Below are positions 63,152-64,000 of a stretch of DNA of 64,000 nucleotides, one piece after another. Positions within the stretch are counted from its first letter, which is position 1. Each line of letters begins with the position of its first letter. Source of the DNA: Cystobacter fuscus DSM 2262 (GTDB lineage Bacteria; Myxococcota; Myxococcia; Myxococcales; Myxococcaceae); assembly GCF_000335475.2 (NCBI RefSeq), contig NZ_ANAH02000001.1:1-64000 (forward strand), written 5' to 3'. The translations under genes were made by a program, and so were the position numbers. The notes under the pieces are model-generated. The model did no database searches. It was given only the letters and a program-made list of their open reading frames with translations, and was not told the DNA's origin.

Positions 63152-64000
63152 TCACGTGGGGTGGGATACCTGGGGGAGCCCGGGCGCCGTGGCCATCTGG
63201 CTCGACTTGAGCAGGGCCCCGAGCGCCGACTTGGAAGGGCCGGTCATCGGGCCCGTGCTCGCCGCCGGGAGCGCGGGCGACAGGCCCATCAGTCCGGAGT
63301 TCACCAGTCCCTGCTTGATCGAGCGCTTCGGGTGGTGGCTGGTGTCGAGCGCCACCTCGGTCCTGACGCGAGTGCCCACGCCCATCGCGGCCTTCACGTC
63401 CGTGGCGAGCGTGAACTTGCCCTTGTCGAACCCGGCCCTGCCGCCGGCGGTCGCCACCGCGCCCGCGACCGCGCCCAGGGTGACGGAGCCGTGCATGCGG
63501 CCCAAATGGCCCCCGAAGGTGGCATTGGCCTCGGCGGACGCCCCCGTCCCGACCCGGCCCGCCACCAGGAGCGTGCGGTTCTTCGGATCGAAGGCCGCGC
63601 TGCCCTCCGCGACCGCCAGGGCGGAGGCCCTCGCCGACCCTGTCGCGTACGCACCGACGTGCTCGTTGAAGTCATGGCTCACCTGGCCCGCGACCCCCAC
63701 CGAGGTCTCGGCCTTGAGGAACGCATTCGCCGTGTACACGTGGTTGCGCGTGTCGAGGCTGTAGCCCGCCTGGCCCTGCACCTTGAGGGCATTGGCGTCG
63801 GCGACGAACTGCACTGAGCTCGTCCCCAGGCGGCCATCGTGCTGCGCGTTGGCCACGAAGGAGGCGTTGGGCCCGTTGGCCTCGCCCTGGACGTACAGTT
63901 GGTGGGAGCCCTCGGCGTTGTGTTTGACGGTCTTCAGGTTCGCCGAGCCGGCCTGCGCCGTCAGCGTGGCTCCCGGGAGGTTCTTCTCCACCTTGGGGCC
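63152..64000 (-). CDS. Repetitive Ala/Gly-rich protein, 5' end outside window
   Basis: The C-terminal 283 codons or so of a larger gene run off the right edge; the frame is open to the last base, so the true start is not visible. The sequence shows irregular strand-rich repeats with many Gly, Ala, His and Asn (ASFVANAQHDGRLGTSSVQF, AEANATFGGHLGRMHGSVTL). The tail is helix- and Ser/Pro-rich, ending in LPQVSHPT. It could be an exported beta-rich or hemolysin-like protein, but no family is recognised. Confidence 0.7.
   Translation of the reverse strand, partial: GPKVEKNLPGATLTAQAGSANLKTVKHNAEGSHQLYVQGEANGPNASFVANAQHDGRLGTSSVQFVADANALKVQGQAGYSLDTRNHVYTANAFLKAETSVGVAGQVSHDFNEHVGAYATGSARASALAVAEGSAAFDPKNRTLLVAGRVGTGASAEANATFGGHLGRMHGSVTLGAVAGAVATAGGRAGFDKGKFTLATDVKAAMGVGTRVRTEVALDTSHHPKRSIKQGLVNSGLMGLSPALPAASTGPMTGPSKSALGALLKSSQMATAPGLPQVSHPT

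Overview
The window is a chromosomal segment of very high GC content with almost every reading frame open in the shadows of real genes. Gene content points to a myxobacterium of the Cystobacterineae type (Cystobacter, Archangium, Stigmatella or Melittangium relatives). The pointers are a TIGR02265/DUF2378 protein, a cysteine-rich TIGR02269-like lipoprotein, a MYXO-CTERM-like sorting tail, many lipoproteins, large TPR and HEAT proteins, and a siderophore-type aminotransferase under a Fur box. I found no rRNA, tRNA or CRISPR array.

Left edge, 1-3173: a visibly AT-richer winged-helix gene (154-594) is followed by about 2.5 kb of decayed DNA. It holds the start of a PilY1/VWA-like gene, the end of a second unidentified gene, two copies of an IS91-like transposon tail, an IS66 transposase C-terminus, a 102-bp tandem duplication and a GlxA-type AraC regulator that has lost its 5' part and carries a frameshift. 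Several perfect inverted repeats lie in it.

3216-17301: a hutG-hutF pair for histidine degradation, a 1120-residue TPR protein, an RluA pseudouridine synthase, a hemerythrin, two small proteins (one GIY-YIG), a SitA-like lipoprotein with a partner gene, an M3-type metallopeptidase, a small protein with a sigma-region-4-like motif, a lipoprotein and a DUF2058 protein.

17378-33724: a 1232-residue fusion of a surface protein with a complete OmpA-family protein, joined through an internal sorting signal. Then come an M20 dipeptidase, glutaryl-CoA dehydrogenase divergent from an SDR, a 1110-residue HEAT protein, a choice-of-anchor membrane protein, a secreted hydrolase-like protein, a cysteine-less redoxin and a membrane-anchored SDR. 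A perfect 12-bp hairpin ends this block.

33779-45549: araFGH (a sugar ABC importer with a clear match to the E. coli arabinose system), an alpha/beta-hydrolase lipoprotein, a LuxR-type regulator, a secreted lipoprotein, an MJ1255-like glycosyltransferase, a LysR regulator, an overlapping DUF2378-hydrolase pair and a pseudokinase.

45560-57102: a fmt-rsmB translation operon containing an unusual middle gene, a dehydroquinase-like fold without its catalytic Tyr and His, followed by an acidic tract and three KTLGR motifs. A HAMP membrane protein lies upstream. Next is a Fur-regulated pair (MFS exporter plus class-III aminotransferase) resembling the tail of myxochelin clusters, an MHS-type transporter, a LETM1-like small protein, and an HSP90-family protein translationally coupled to a helical-repeat partner.

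57114-64000: an aldo/keto reductase, Tex, a Uma2-family protein, an unidentified protein, a TPR protein and the C-terminal part of a repetitive protein that runs off the right edge. Many start codons were chosen by RBS and family alignment from memory, so they may shift by a few codons.
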